From: Propionibacteriaceae bacterium
Lineage (GTDB): Bacteria; Actinomycetota; Actinomycetes; Propionibacteriales; Propionibacteriaceae
DNA: 6,817 nt
Direction: 5' to 3'
NCBI GenBank assembly: GCA_030538175.1
Contig: JAUNUL010000158.1
Span: 1 to 6,817, forward strand
In this document: positions 1-5,454 of the stretch, piece after piece
How positions within the stretch are numbered: position 1 is the first letter of the stretch
Layout of the letters: each line of letters starts with the position of its first letter
The notes under the pieces: model-generated
Told to the model about the DNA's origin: nothing
Seen by the model: the letters and a program-made list of their open reading frames with translations, nothing else
The model's database searches: none
Translations under genes and position numbers: made by a program

Positions 1-1
1 C

Positions 2-475
2 ACCCGCAAGCTCCGTATCAACGCGTTTGGCGATTTGATCGGCGGCAGCGTCCTGCTCATCGCCGCCAGCCTCGGTAGCGCTGTCGATTGGTCACCGCTT
101 GCAGTCGTCTACCTGGTGTTCGCCGTCATCGGTGGTGGCTTGCTGGAAGGTGCGGTGCAGGTGATGTTGGGCTCGCTGAGCTTTCGCTATCTGCAAACGT
201 TGCCCGTGCGCACCACTGTCAACGAGATCTTCAACGTCTACGGCAACTATCCGCAGAACATTTTTCCGGCGGCCTTACGTTACCTACTCACGTTTGGCCT
301 GCCAATCGCGTTCGTCGCCTATTTCCCGGCCAGCGTGCTGCTGAACCGGGAAGGGGAACTACATGTGCCGGCCTGGCTCGGCGTGATTGCGCCGGCCGTG
401 GGTGTTGTTATGTTTGTCATTGCGATGCGGGTGTGGCGCATGATGAGCGCGCAGTACCAAAGCTCCGGAAACTAG
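2..475 (+). CDS. ABC-2 family transporter permease, C-terminal part (5' end outside window)
   Basis: This is the membrane subunit of an ABC transporter of the ABC-2 class (COG3694-like), which pairs with a cytoplasmic ATPase to move an unknown substrate, probably by export. The frame is open from the window edge, so the start lies upstream; about 157 residues are visible, against roughly 260-270 for the full family. Four hydrophobic segments can be seen, near visible residues 12-27, 31-58, 92-115 and 124-143. The stretch FNVYGNYPQNIFPAALRY followed by LTFGLPIAFVAYFPA is the conserved C-terminal signature of this family (tyrosine/proline-rich loop, then a helix ending in FPA). A TTG at 35 could act as an internal start but sits inside conserved sequence, so I do not take it as the true start. 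The stop codon shares CTAG with the stop of the opposing toxin gene. Substrate cannot be inferred. Confidence 0.85.
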   Translation, partial: TRKLRINAFGDLIGGSVLLIAASLGSAVDWSPLAVVYLVFAVIGGGLLEGAVQVMLGSLSFRYLQTLPVRTTVNEIFNVYGNYPQNIFPAALRYLLTFGLPIAFVAYFPASVLLNREGELHVPAWLGVIAPAVGVVMFVIAMRVWRMMSAQYQSSGN

Positions 476-903
476 AGCAGCTCTTTGACGAAGGCCAGGA
501 GATTGGCCGGAGACAACACATAGAAGCCGTACCTGCCGTTCAGCGATTGCAAATGCTTGTCGCCCGTTACCAGCACGTCCAGGTGATATCGCAGCATGAG
601 CTCGATGAGATAGTCATCATCGGGGTCGCGCGTGTAAACGTTTGTGGTGTGCACATCAGGTAACAGAATCGAACCCTCAGCAAGACTCACAAGAATGCGG
701 TCAAGCGTCGCTTCCGGTACGCGCTGAGTCAGATCGGGTTTCCGCTGGATCGATTCGCGAACTTCCCGCAGGGTGGCTTCACCAACGAAGATTTGAATCG
801 AATGATGCTGCCCGTGAAGTTCAACCACCTCCTGCATGGTGGAGTGTCGCGGTGCCGCGAGGATCAAGCTAATCAGCAAATTCGCGTCAACGAGAATTCT
901 CAT
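472..903 (-). CDS. PIN-domain toxin of a type II toxin-antitoxin pair (COG1569-like)
   Basis: A 143-residue PIN-domain protein, a predicted metal-dependent ribonuclease acting on RNA in the cytoplasm when not neutralised by its antitoxin. The acidic residues expected of the fold are present: Asp6 in LVDANLL, a glutamate near residues 42-47, the Asp cluster 93-97 in RDPDDDYLIEL, and Asp115 in VTGDKHL. The ending SPANLLAFVKELL matches the usual tail of COG1569 toxins, and the length is typical, so the gene looks intact. Its ATG overlaps the antitoxin stop as ATGA at 900-903, which implies translational coupling within one transcript. Its stop codon overlaps that of the convergent permease gene within CTAG. 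That this is a toxin is inferred from the family and from the gene pair. A plain PIN nuclease without toxin activity remains possible. Confidence 0.86.
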   Translation of the reverse strand: MRILVDANLLISLILAAPRHSTMQEVVELHGQHHSIQIFVGEATLREVRESIQRKPDLTQRVPEATLDRILVSLAEGSILLPDVHTTNVYTRDPDDDYLIELMLRYHLDVLVTGDKHLQSLNGRYGFYVLSPANLLAFVKELL

Positions 904-1256
904 CGATTTGCTGACGGGGACTTCTGTGCGTCGCGCTCTACTCGATGTTCACGGAGAATCTGTGCCGCTAGCTCTGTTGCCGCTTCATCGTCCAGTTCTG
1001 GATTGCTTTCCTGCACCTTGTTCACTTCTGCGCGGAATTTTGCCAACCAGCTTCGCATCTGCTCCCGACGCTCCAGATGCAGTAGATCCTCCCCGCGTTC
1101 GGCGGAGATAACCATCAACTTTGGCTTACCGTGGCTCTCAACCATCACCGTGGCGTCATCTTCCGCTACCCGCCGGGATAGCTCGCCCAACTGCTGCTTG
1201 AACTCCGTCATGGAAAGCGTGATGTTCTTCTGTTCAGTACGACGCGCTGTGACCAT
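900..1256 (-). CDS. Phd/YefM-like antitoxin
   Basis: A 118-residue protein preceding the PIN toxin in the order usual for type II systems, with antitoxin first. Residues 11-58 (ITLSMTEFKQQLGELSRRV, then a beta strand ending SHGKPKLMVIS) match the Phd/YefM fold, which dimerises and binds the operator. The remaining roughly 60 residues are charged and probably flexible, as expected of the toxin-binding tail, but are longer than in many family members. The start is well supported: GGAGGT at 1261-1266 lies four bases before ATG. By analogy with the family it should neutralise the PIN protein and repress its own promoter. The Phd/YefM plus COG1569 pairing is known but less familiar than VapB-VapC. 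Intact as far as can be seen. Confidence 0.82.
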   Translation of the reverse strand: MVTARRTEQKNITLSMTEFKQQLGELSRRVAEDDATVMVESHGKPKLMVISAERGEDLLHLERREQMRSWLAKFRAEVNKVQESNPELDDEAATELAAQILREHRVERDAQKSPSANR

Positions 1257-1260
1257 TCTG

Positions 1261-1305
1261 ACCTCCGATCGATCTTGTGATCAGAATATCATACAGAAAT
1301 TTGTA
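1261..1305 (-). promoter_or_regulatory. Toxin-antitoxin operon leader: Shine-Dalgarno, candidate -10 and operator
   Basis: On the minus strand the antitoxin start is preceded by a strong Shine-Dalgarno (GGAGGT, 1261-1266) and by a candidate -10, TATGAT (1288-1293). The 14 bases at 1292-1305 (TACAGAAATTTGTA on the plus strand) form an imperfect palindrome around AAATTT with TAC/GTA ends that abuts the -10, a plausible place for the antitoxin to bind. GATC occurs three times within 1267-1283. The stretch is about 38 percent GC over 1261-1320, far below its surroundings. No good -35 hexamer is visible at 16-18 bases. Operator function is inference. Confidence 0.45.
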
Positions 1306-1356
1306 CGGAAATCGGATCAAAATGTCGTGCAGAGGTTCGGTCAGATTCGGGGCGGT

Positions 1357-1872
1357 CCATTCCTGATTCGGGCCATCGTGCGGGCGGTGGGTGAGCAGCC
1401 TGAGTTGAACGCGCACATGGATGCGCAAGCCGAGGTGATTCGCCAGTTCGATGGTGTCGATGTCGGTTTGGCCACCCAAGCTCCGGACGGGCTCAAGGTG
1501 CCGGTCATCCGGGGTGCCGAGGGACTGGACCTTTGGGAGACAGCCACGCGGATCGAAGAGCTCAGCACGGCGGTCCGCGACGGTCGGGCCCGGCCCGAGG
1601 AACTCACGGGGTCGACCATCACGGTGACGTCGCTGGGCAAACTGGGTGCCTTGGCGTCGACGCCGATCGTCAACAGTCCTGAGGTTGCGATCGTCGGTGT
1701 CAATCGGATGGTGGTCCGGCCGCTGTGGGACGGCTCGGGTTTCGTCCCGCGCACGGTGATGAACCTGTCGAGCAGTTTCGATCACCGGGCGGTCGACGGC
1801 TGGGAGGCAGCGACTTTCGTGGCGCGGCTCAAGGAGTTGTTGGAGACGCCGGCGCTGTTGTTCGTGGGATAG
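1357..1872 (+). pseudogene. E2 dihydrolipoamide acyltransferase, 5'-truncated remnant (catalytic domain only)
   Basis: This is the C-terminal 171 codons of a 2-oxoacid dehydrogenase E2 component, which transfers acyl groups from lipoyl-lysine to coenzyme A in pyruvate or branched-chain oxoacid dehydrogenase complexes. Recognisable sequence starts at PFLIRAIVRAV and runs through LNAHMD, GLATQAPDGLKVPVI, STITVTSLGKLGALASTPI and NSPEVAIVGVNRM to the active-site motif DHRAVDG, with the catalytic His and Asp intact, ending LLETPALLF. The lipoyl domain, the E3-binding domain and the first part of the catalytic domain are missing. The frame stays open upstream only because it runs antisense across the antitoxin gene, and that stretch has no E2 similarity. 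No Shine-Dalgarno precedes an in-frame start; GTG at 1378 is the nearest. No E1 or E3 gene is nearby. It is most likely a dead fragment; a translated partial domain is unlikely but not excluded. Confidence 0.85.
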
Positions 1873-1952
1873 CTCAGGCAGGGGATAGCGGCAGCCCGGA
1901 GGGTGGGGTGTGGGGTTGATCGATTCTGTCGGCTTGTGGGCCACGCAGCACT

Positions 1953-1989
1953 CCCTTCGCTCCGCTCACAGCGCCTCGTGGGCGAAGGG
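1953..1989 (+). terminator. Inverted repeat, possible transcription terminator after E2 remnant
   Basis: CCCTTCGC at 1953-1960 is perfectly complementary to GCGAAGGG at 1982-1989, with 21 bases between that contain a small inner hairpin (CGCT-CAC-AGCG). It lies about 80 bases after the E2 stop codon. No T-run follows on either strand, so if it ends transcription it would be a hairpin-only terminator of the kind proposed in GC-rich actinobacteria. It may equally be a relic of a dispersed repeat. Confidence 0.28.
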
Positions 1990-2081
1990 CCATGGGCGCA
2001 GGGCTCGTGTTGACGGATAGCTCGTCGGGGAAGTGCCATCGGCCTAGAGCTCGTCGGTGACGTCTGGTGCTGAGAACGCTG

Positions 2082-2120
2082 TTATCCACAGGTGAATCGG
2101 GACTCAGAGAGTTGTGCACA
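2082..2120 (+). promoter_or_regulatory. Pair of DnaA-box-like sites upstream of the DUF222 gene
   Basis: TTATCCACA at 2082-2090 is a perfect match to the DnaA-box consensus TTATNCACA. TTGTGCACA at 2112-2120 differs from it at one position. Each sits in a longer shared frame, GTTATCCACAGGT against GTTGTGCACAGAT, with starts 30 bases apart and in the same orientation. dnaA, dnaN or other origin genes are absent, so this is not evidence of an origin. The pair could be a DnaA-responsive control site or a recognition site for another protein. Confidence 0.4.
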
Positions 2121-2156
2121 GATTGTTCGTGGGGCGCTCAAAGCAGCAGCCGGGTG

Positions 2157-2194
2157 CGGAATAATAGATCAGGACAGCGATTATTCCGAGGAGG
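2157..2194 (+). promoter_or_regulatory. 9-bp inverted repeat touching the Shine-Dalgarno of the DUF222 gene
   Basis: CGGAATAAT at 2157-2165 and ATTATTCCG at 2180-2188 are perfect inverted copies with 14 bases between. The right arm ends on the first base of the Shine-Dalgarno GAGGAGG (2188-2194), which is four bases before ATG at 2199. As RNA the hairpin would sit on the edge of the ribosome site; as DNA it resembles an operator for a dimeric repressor. The arms are AT-rich in a GC-rich setting, which argues against chance. Confidence 0.5.
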
Positions 2195-2198
2195 CGTG

Positions 2199-4019
2199 AT
2201 GAGCGATCAGCCAACGTTGACCGGGGTTCCGTCCGGGGGATCGTCACGACCGTTACCTTCGGATCCGGCTGAAGGAGTGGATGTCCGCAGCCCAGCCCCA
2301 GTGTGTGATCCGGTGAACGGGTGGGACAGGGCTTCGGTGATCGAGGCCTTGACGACTGCAGCGCGCCGGGAGCGCGAGGCCAAGGTGGACCAACTCGTGC
2401 TGATCGCCCGAGCTGCTGAGGTCTGGTCCTGGGTGGACAATGTTGATGACGTCGTCGACTCGATGCTCGCCGCAGAGTTGGGAGCAACCGATCTGGATGC
2501 CGACGAAGGGGCCGGCCAGGAGTTTGGTGAGCGACTCTGGCGTTATGGCGGGGAGGGTGCACCCGAGGTTTCTGAGTTCCTCCGGTTGGAGGTCGGCCCG
2601 GCGTTGGGCATCTCTCCTGAGGCGGCTGCCGGCCTGATTGGTGACGTGTTGGATCTTCGCCACCGGTTGCCTGGGCTCTGGGCTCAGGTCGAGCAGGACC
2701 GCGTCGTCGGGTGGGTCGCCTGCAAGGTCGCTCGCCTGACAAGGGAGGCTCGTCTGAGTCAGCCGATGTGTCGGGCACTGGATCAACAGATCAGTGGCCA
2801 TGCGCCCGGTTGGACGACAGGCAAGATCATCCGCCAAACCAAGAAGTTGATCGTGCTGCTGGATCCGGAAACGGCCGAGGCGAAGAGACGCAGTGCCCTC
2901 GCTGCGCGCTTCGTGACGATCGCCAAGAATCGTGAGGCTGACGGTCAAGGGGTCGTTCATGTGTGGGCCCAGCTGGACGGGGTGGAGGGGCTCGATCTCC
3001 AAGCGACCATCGATGCAGTGGCCGACGTCCTGGAGACGGTGGATGCCGATGAACCACGCCCGGTGTTGCGAGCTCGAGCGCTCGAGTTGCTGGCCGATCC
3101 GGCTCGAGCGGCGGCGATTCTCAACGGGGATGTGACCAGCTTGCTCCGGGACGGTGCGTCCTTGCAGGGTCCGTCCCTGCAGGGTTCGCCCTTGCAGGAT
3201 CCGGGCGGTCAAGCTAGGTGTGCCTCGTCCGCCAGTGACAGAGCTGGCGCATCTGAGACAACCACAGTCAGCGAGACGGCTGCAGTTGAGGTCTCTGGCT
3301 CACCCTCACTGGGCTCCGTTTGCGGCAACCCGATGTGCGGCGGTTCCTTGGCACGCACAGCGTCGCTGGTGGTGCACGTGCACCCGGCGGACCTCGCTGC
3401 TGGCTCGGGTGGTGAGCATCCGCGCCTGGGCTTGGTGGTCCGGTCACAGTTGGATGAGTTGCTGGCGAAGACCAGCAAGGTGACGGTCCGACCGGTGATT
3501 GACCCAATGGCGGTCTCGATCTCGGAGTTCGACACGCCGCCACCGGCGATGCGTCAGCGCGTCATCCTGCGCAATCCCACCGTGGTGTTCCCGTTCTCTG
3601 ATCGCAACTCGAGCGGGCGGTGGGTGGATCTGGATCACACAGTTCCCCGACCGGAGGGCCCGACGACTGAGCCCAATCTGGGCCCGCTGGATAGGCGATC
3701 CCACCGGTTCAAGACTCATGCTGGATGTCGGCTTGAACAGGTCCGCAACGGTGTCTTCCGCTGGATGACTCCCACGGGCCAGATCTTCTGGGTGACTCCG
3801 CACGGGACGTTCAGCGACGATCCCGGTCCAGGCATCCCCCACGTTCCACCTCCCAGGAATCCGGCACAACGGATGCGGGACCTGCTGGCGCGAGCCGGGC
3901 AGGCCCTGCAACGTGCCGCGGAGCCGGATCCGGTCCGGCCTGAGCGGCCTGATCCATCCGGAGTTGACAAGGCGATCTTGCCCCGAACAGCGACGCCTCC
4001 GCCTGATGCACCCTCCTAG
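2199..4019 (+). CDS. DUF222 (13E12 family) protein with C-terminal HNH endonuclease domain
   Basis: A 606-residue protein of the actinobacterial DUF222/HNH family, often multicopy and thought to be nucleases of mobile or selfish character; no cellular role is established. Residues about 40-310 are the helical DUF222 region, including the conserved stretch around 205-240 (WTTGKIIRQTKKLIVLLDP). A low-complexity linker follows (about 315-385), with three pentapeptides SLQGP/SLQGS/PLQDP. The HNH core is at 477-507: DLDHT with His480, Asn493 in EPNLGPL, and HRFKTH with His502 and His507. The zinc-binding cysteines found before the motif in many relatives are absent: FPFSDRNSSGRW stands there, as in a known cysteine-free subgroup. 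The tail (540-606) is proline-rich. ATG at 2199 is chosen for its Shine-Dalgarno, GAGGAGG, four bases upstream; a GTG directly before it is a minor alternative. No frameshift or internal stop is seen. It converges on the zinc-ribbon gene with only 12 bases between the stops. Confidence 0.88.
   Translation: MSDQPTLTGVPSGGSSRPLPSDPAEGVDVRSPAPVCDPVNGWDRASVIEALTTAARREREAKVDQLVLIARAAEVWSWVDNVDDVVDSMLAAELGATDLDADEGAGQEFGERLWRYGGEGAPEVSEFLRLEVGPALGISPEAAAGLIGDVLDLRHRLPGLWAQVEQDRVVGWVACKVARLTREARLSQPMCRALDQQISGHAPGWTTGKIIRQTKKLIVLLDPETAEAKRRSALAARFVTIAKNREADGQGVVHVWAQLDGVEGLDLQATIDAVADVLETVDADEPRPVLRARALELLADPARAAAILNGDVTSLLRDGASLQGPSLQGSPLQDPGGQARCASSASDRAGASETTTVSETAAVEVSGSPSLGSVCGNPMCGGSLARTASLVVHVHPADLAAGSGGEHPRLGLVVRSQLDELLAKTSKVTVRPVIDPMAVSISEFDTPPPAMRQRVILRNPTVVFPFSDRNSSGRWVDLDHTVPRPEGPTTEPNLGPLDRRSHRFKTHAGCRLEQVRNGVFRWMTPTGQIFWVTPHGTFSDDPGPGIPHVPPPRNPAQRMRDLLARAGQALQRAAEPDPVRPERPDPSGVDKAILPRTATPPPDAPS
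3160..3204 (+). repeat. Three tandem 15-base repeats in the DUF222 linker
   Basis: Three consecutive 15-base units (3160-3174, 3175-3189, 3190-3204) share the core CCYTGCAGGRTYCG. In frame they encode SLQGP, SLQGS and PLQDP in the linker between the DUF222 and HNH regions. The middle unit contains the perfect 10-base palindrome CCCTGCAGGG (3175-3184). Since 15 is a multiple of three, changes in copy number would keep the frame. Confidence 0.75.
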
Positions 4020-4031
4020 CGTCGCGCCGGG

Positions 4032-4292
4032 TCAGCGCAGGTGCTGTTGCCGCGGTTCGATGCTTTCGGCAAGCCGCTCGGCATCGGCACGCTCGAGTCG
4101 GCTTTCTGCGGAACACATGGCGCACTGCATGCCGAACTTGGTCGACACGGTGATCAGCGGGATGAAGAACAGGGTGAACTTCTGGGTGAGCCGCTCAAGC
4201 CGGTGTGCTGCGGGGTGTCCGCACGCCTGGCATACGAGCGTCACGACGCCGAGGATTTCGCGGTATCCCTTGGTTCCAAAGATCAGCAGCAT
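4032..4292 (-). CDS. Small zinc-ribbon protein
   Basis: An 86-residue cytoplasmic protein with two CxxC pairs, Cys21-Cys24 (CQAC) and Cys57-Cys60 (CAMC), that should bind one zinc ion. The opening MLLIFGTKGY and the middle FTLFFIPLI are hallmarks of a widespread actinobacterial zinc-ribbon family (zinc_ribbon_15-like) whose function is unknown. The family features and both cysteine pairs lie in this frame, so overlapping plus-strand open frames are taken as shadows. There is no clear Shine-Dalgarno; instead TAGGCT (4299-4304, minus strand) lies six bases before ATG, suggesting a leaderless transcript. It is divergent from the ribokinase gene and convergent with the DUF222 gene. The last roughly 25 residues are charged and variable. 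Confidence 0.8.
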   Translation of the reverse strand: MLLIFGTKGYREILGVVTLVCQACGHPAAHRLERLTQKFTLFFIPLITVSTKFGMQCAMCSAESRLERADAERLAESIEPRQQHLR

Positions 4293-4357
4293 GGGACGAG
4301 CCTACGGGCACCGCAGGCGCGCGTCTGTCGTGCGCACAGTTCTGGTGTACTCCTTGC
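4293..4357. promoter_or_regulatory. Divergent promoter region of zinc-ribbon and ribokinase genes
   Basis: These 65 bases separate two divergent starts, neither with a Shine-Dalgarno. On the minus strand TAGGCT ends six bases before the zinc-ribbon ATG. On the plus strand TGTACT (4346-4351) ends six bases before the ribokinase ATG at 4358. Both layouts would put the transcript start at or next to the start codon. An 8-base palindrome GTGCGCAC lies between at 4330-4337. The -35 boxes are not recognisable, and TGTACT is a weak -10. Confidence 0.38.
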
Positions 4358-5266
4358 ATGCCCCGCATCGCTGTCGTCGGATCAATGAATGCGGACCTGT
4401 CTGTGCGCACACAGCGACTGCCCGGACCGGGCGAAACAGTTCTAGGCTCCGAGCTTGAGCTCAGTCCGGGTGGCAAGTCCTCGAATCAGGCGGCCATGGC
4501 GGCGCGGCTCGGTGGGGATGTTGGCCTGTTTGCCCTCGTGGGTGATGACGCGCACGGAGCGTTTGTCGTCCGTGCAGCCCAGGACGCGGGGGTGCGCACG
4601 GAATGGATTCAGGTCGAAGCCGGGACAGTCACGGGCACCGCCATGATCGCGGTCGATGAGGCGGGCGAGAACACGATCATCGTGTCGCCGGGTGCCAATG
4701 CTCGGCTCTCGCCGGAGAAGTACGCCGCCGGTTTCGACATCCTCGACGACGCTCGCATCCTCTGCCTGTGCCTGGAGATTGACCAGGCAACGGTCCTCGC
4801 GGCAGCGGAAGACGCCGCAGCCCGAGGCGTACGCGTCATCCTCAACCCGTCACCCTTCGCACCCGTCGACCCGGCCCTGCTCAAGGCTGCGGACATCCTT
4901 GTGCTCAATGAGCATGAGGTGGCGGACCTGACGGGATCTGCCGACCTCGTTGAGCACGACCTGGTTGAGGCGCTCGCCCAGATCGGGGTCGATGCCGCGG
5001 TGATCACGCTCGGGTCTGCCGGGGCATGGGTGGTTTCCCACGGAGACGTCGCTCAGGTGCGCTGTCCTTCCGTGTCGGTGGTCGATACGACCGGTGCCGG
5101 GGATGCCTTTACCGGGGCCTTGGGTTTCAGGCTTGCTGAGGGGGATGACCTGCTGACGGCGGCGCGCTTCGCGGTCAGCGTCGCCAGTTTCACAACCACT
5201 CGACGGGGTGCACAGCGGTCCTATCCGACCGCCTCGGAGGTTCGCGAGTGGCTTGGTGACTCTTGA
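4358..5266 (+). CDS. rbsK: Ribokinase (PfkB family carbohydrate kinase)
   Basis: A 302-residue sugar kinase of the PfkB/ribokinase family, which phosphorylates D-ribose at O5 using ATP so that it can enter the pentose phosphate pathway. The ribose-site motif GSMNADL is at residues 8-14, and GGKSSNQAA at 38-46 replaces the more common GGKGANQA. NPSP is at 163-166 and LNEHE at 183-187. The anion-hole and catalytic motif DTTGAGDAF (243-251) contains the catalytic base Asp249. Length and motif order fit a complete enzyme. ATG at 4358 is chosen because MPRIAVVGSMNADL is the standard N-terminus; the open frame extends upstream to 4205 but without family sequence, overlapping the zinc-ribbon gene. 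No ribose transporter, repressor or ribose-specific gene is adjacent, so the exact sugar is inferred; a related furanose kinase is possible. It is divergent from the zinc-ribbon gene. Confidence 0.9.
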   Translation: MPRIAVVGSMNADLSVRTQRLPGPGETVLGSELELSPGGKSSNQAAMAARLGGDVGLFALVGDDAHGAFVVRAAQDAGVRTEWIQVEAGTVTGTAMIAVDEAGENTIIVSPGANARLSPEKYAAGFDILDDARILCLCLEIDQATVLAAAEDAAARGVRVILNPSPFAPVDPALLKAADILVLNEHEVADLTGSADLVEHDLVEALAQIGVDAAVITLGSAGAWVVSHGDVAQVRCPSVSVVDTTGAGDAFTGALGFRLAEGDDLLTAARFAVSVASFTTTRRGAQRSYPTASEVREWLGDS

Positions 5267-5328
5267 TCGCGTGGTCGGCACCTACCTGTTGACGATCTCG
5301 CGATTGCGGGGGAGTGCGCCCTCGAAAG

Positions 5329-5379
5329 TTATCGGGACGTGCCGGTGAAGGGATAGGCCAGATCGAGCGTGGACGCCAT
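5329..5379 (-). pseudogene. Possible N-terminal remnant of an M23-like peptidase gene
   Basis: On the minus strand ATG at 5379 opens a 16-codon frame, MASTLDLAYPFTGTSR, ending in TAA at 5329. The stretch LDLAYPFTG resembles the start of an actinobacterial family annotated as M23 metallopeptidases, which usually continues with GRWLVQNSPA; here the match ends after PFTG. TAGGTT (5386-5391, minus strand) lies six bases before the ATG, a leaderless-style start. The identification comes from memory of a short motif, so it is tentative. A chance short frame is the alternative. Confidence 0.3.
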
Positions 5380-5428
5380 GTCGCCAACCTAGTGGCGAGT
5401 AGATCTGGGCGGTGCTGGACCAGTCGCC

Positions 5429-5443
5429 TACCCTCGTGGCATG
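5429..5443 (+). promoter_or_regulatory. Leaderless-style start (TACCCT, six bases, ATG) of a lost plus-strand gene
   Basis: TACCCT at 5429-5434 is followed by six bases and then ATG at 5441, opening MGESDGVRWWQG. This is the same geometry as at the zinc-ribbon gene and the peptidase-like remnant. The frame then reads into low-quality sequence, while the methyltransferase-like tail sits in another frame a few bases on. It may be the original start of that gene joined to its tail by a deletion or frameshift. Confidence 0.3.
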
Positions 5444-5454
5444 GGTGAAAGTGA

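Larger units (their letters stand above)
1873..2198. other. Gene-free stretch between E2 remnant and DUF222 gene
   Basis: These 326 bases hold no open frame that resembles a protein. From left to right I see an inverted repeat at 1953-1989, a 10-base direct repeat AGCTCGTCGG at 2019-2028 and 2048-2057, two DnaA-box-like nonamers at 2082-2090 and 2112-2120, and the inverted repeat plus Shine-Dalgarno just before the DUF222 gene. The DUF222 frame is open upstream to 2067, but that extension has no family character and a strong Shine-Dalgarno favours 2199. Confidence 0.6.

Noticed and set aside
793..1356. Plus-strand open frame running upstream of the E2 remnant
   Set aside because: It is antisense to the antitoxin and toxin genes, which have clear family motifs and a Shine-Dalgarno, and its translation has no E2-like sequence before residue PFLIRA.
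1234..1944. Long minus-strand open frame opposite the E2 remnant
   Set aside because: It is an arginine/proline-rich shadow of the plus-strand E2 sequence, with no recognisable motif.
2019..2057. Direct repeat AGCTCGTCGG (two copies) as an attachment site or iteron
   Set aside because: Only two 10-base copies, with no integrase or replication gene nearby.
2082..2120. Replication origin
   Set aside because: Two DnaA-like boxes alone are not enough: there is no cluster of boxes, no AT-rich unwinding region and no dnaA, dnaN or rpmH gene.
2253..3212. 319-codon minus-strand open frame opposite the DUF222 gene
   Set aside because: The plus strand carries a well-matched DUF222 protein with its own Shine-Dalgarno; the antisense translation has no family features and begins in the tandem repeat.
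4041..4388. Plus-strand open frame across the zinc-ribbon gene
   Set aside because: The minus strand has both CxxC pairs and the MLLIFGTK start of a known family, so the plus-strand frame is a shadow.
4330..4599. GTGCGCAC palindrome at 4330, 4403 and 4592 as a possible regulator site series
   Set aside because: Two of the three are inside ribokinase codons, spacing is irregular, and such GC-rich palindromes are expected by chance in this composition.
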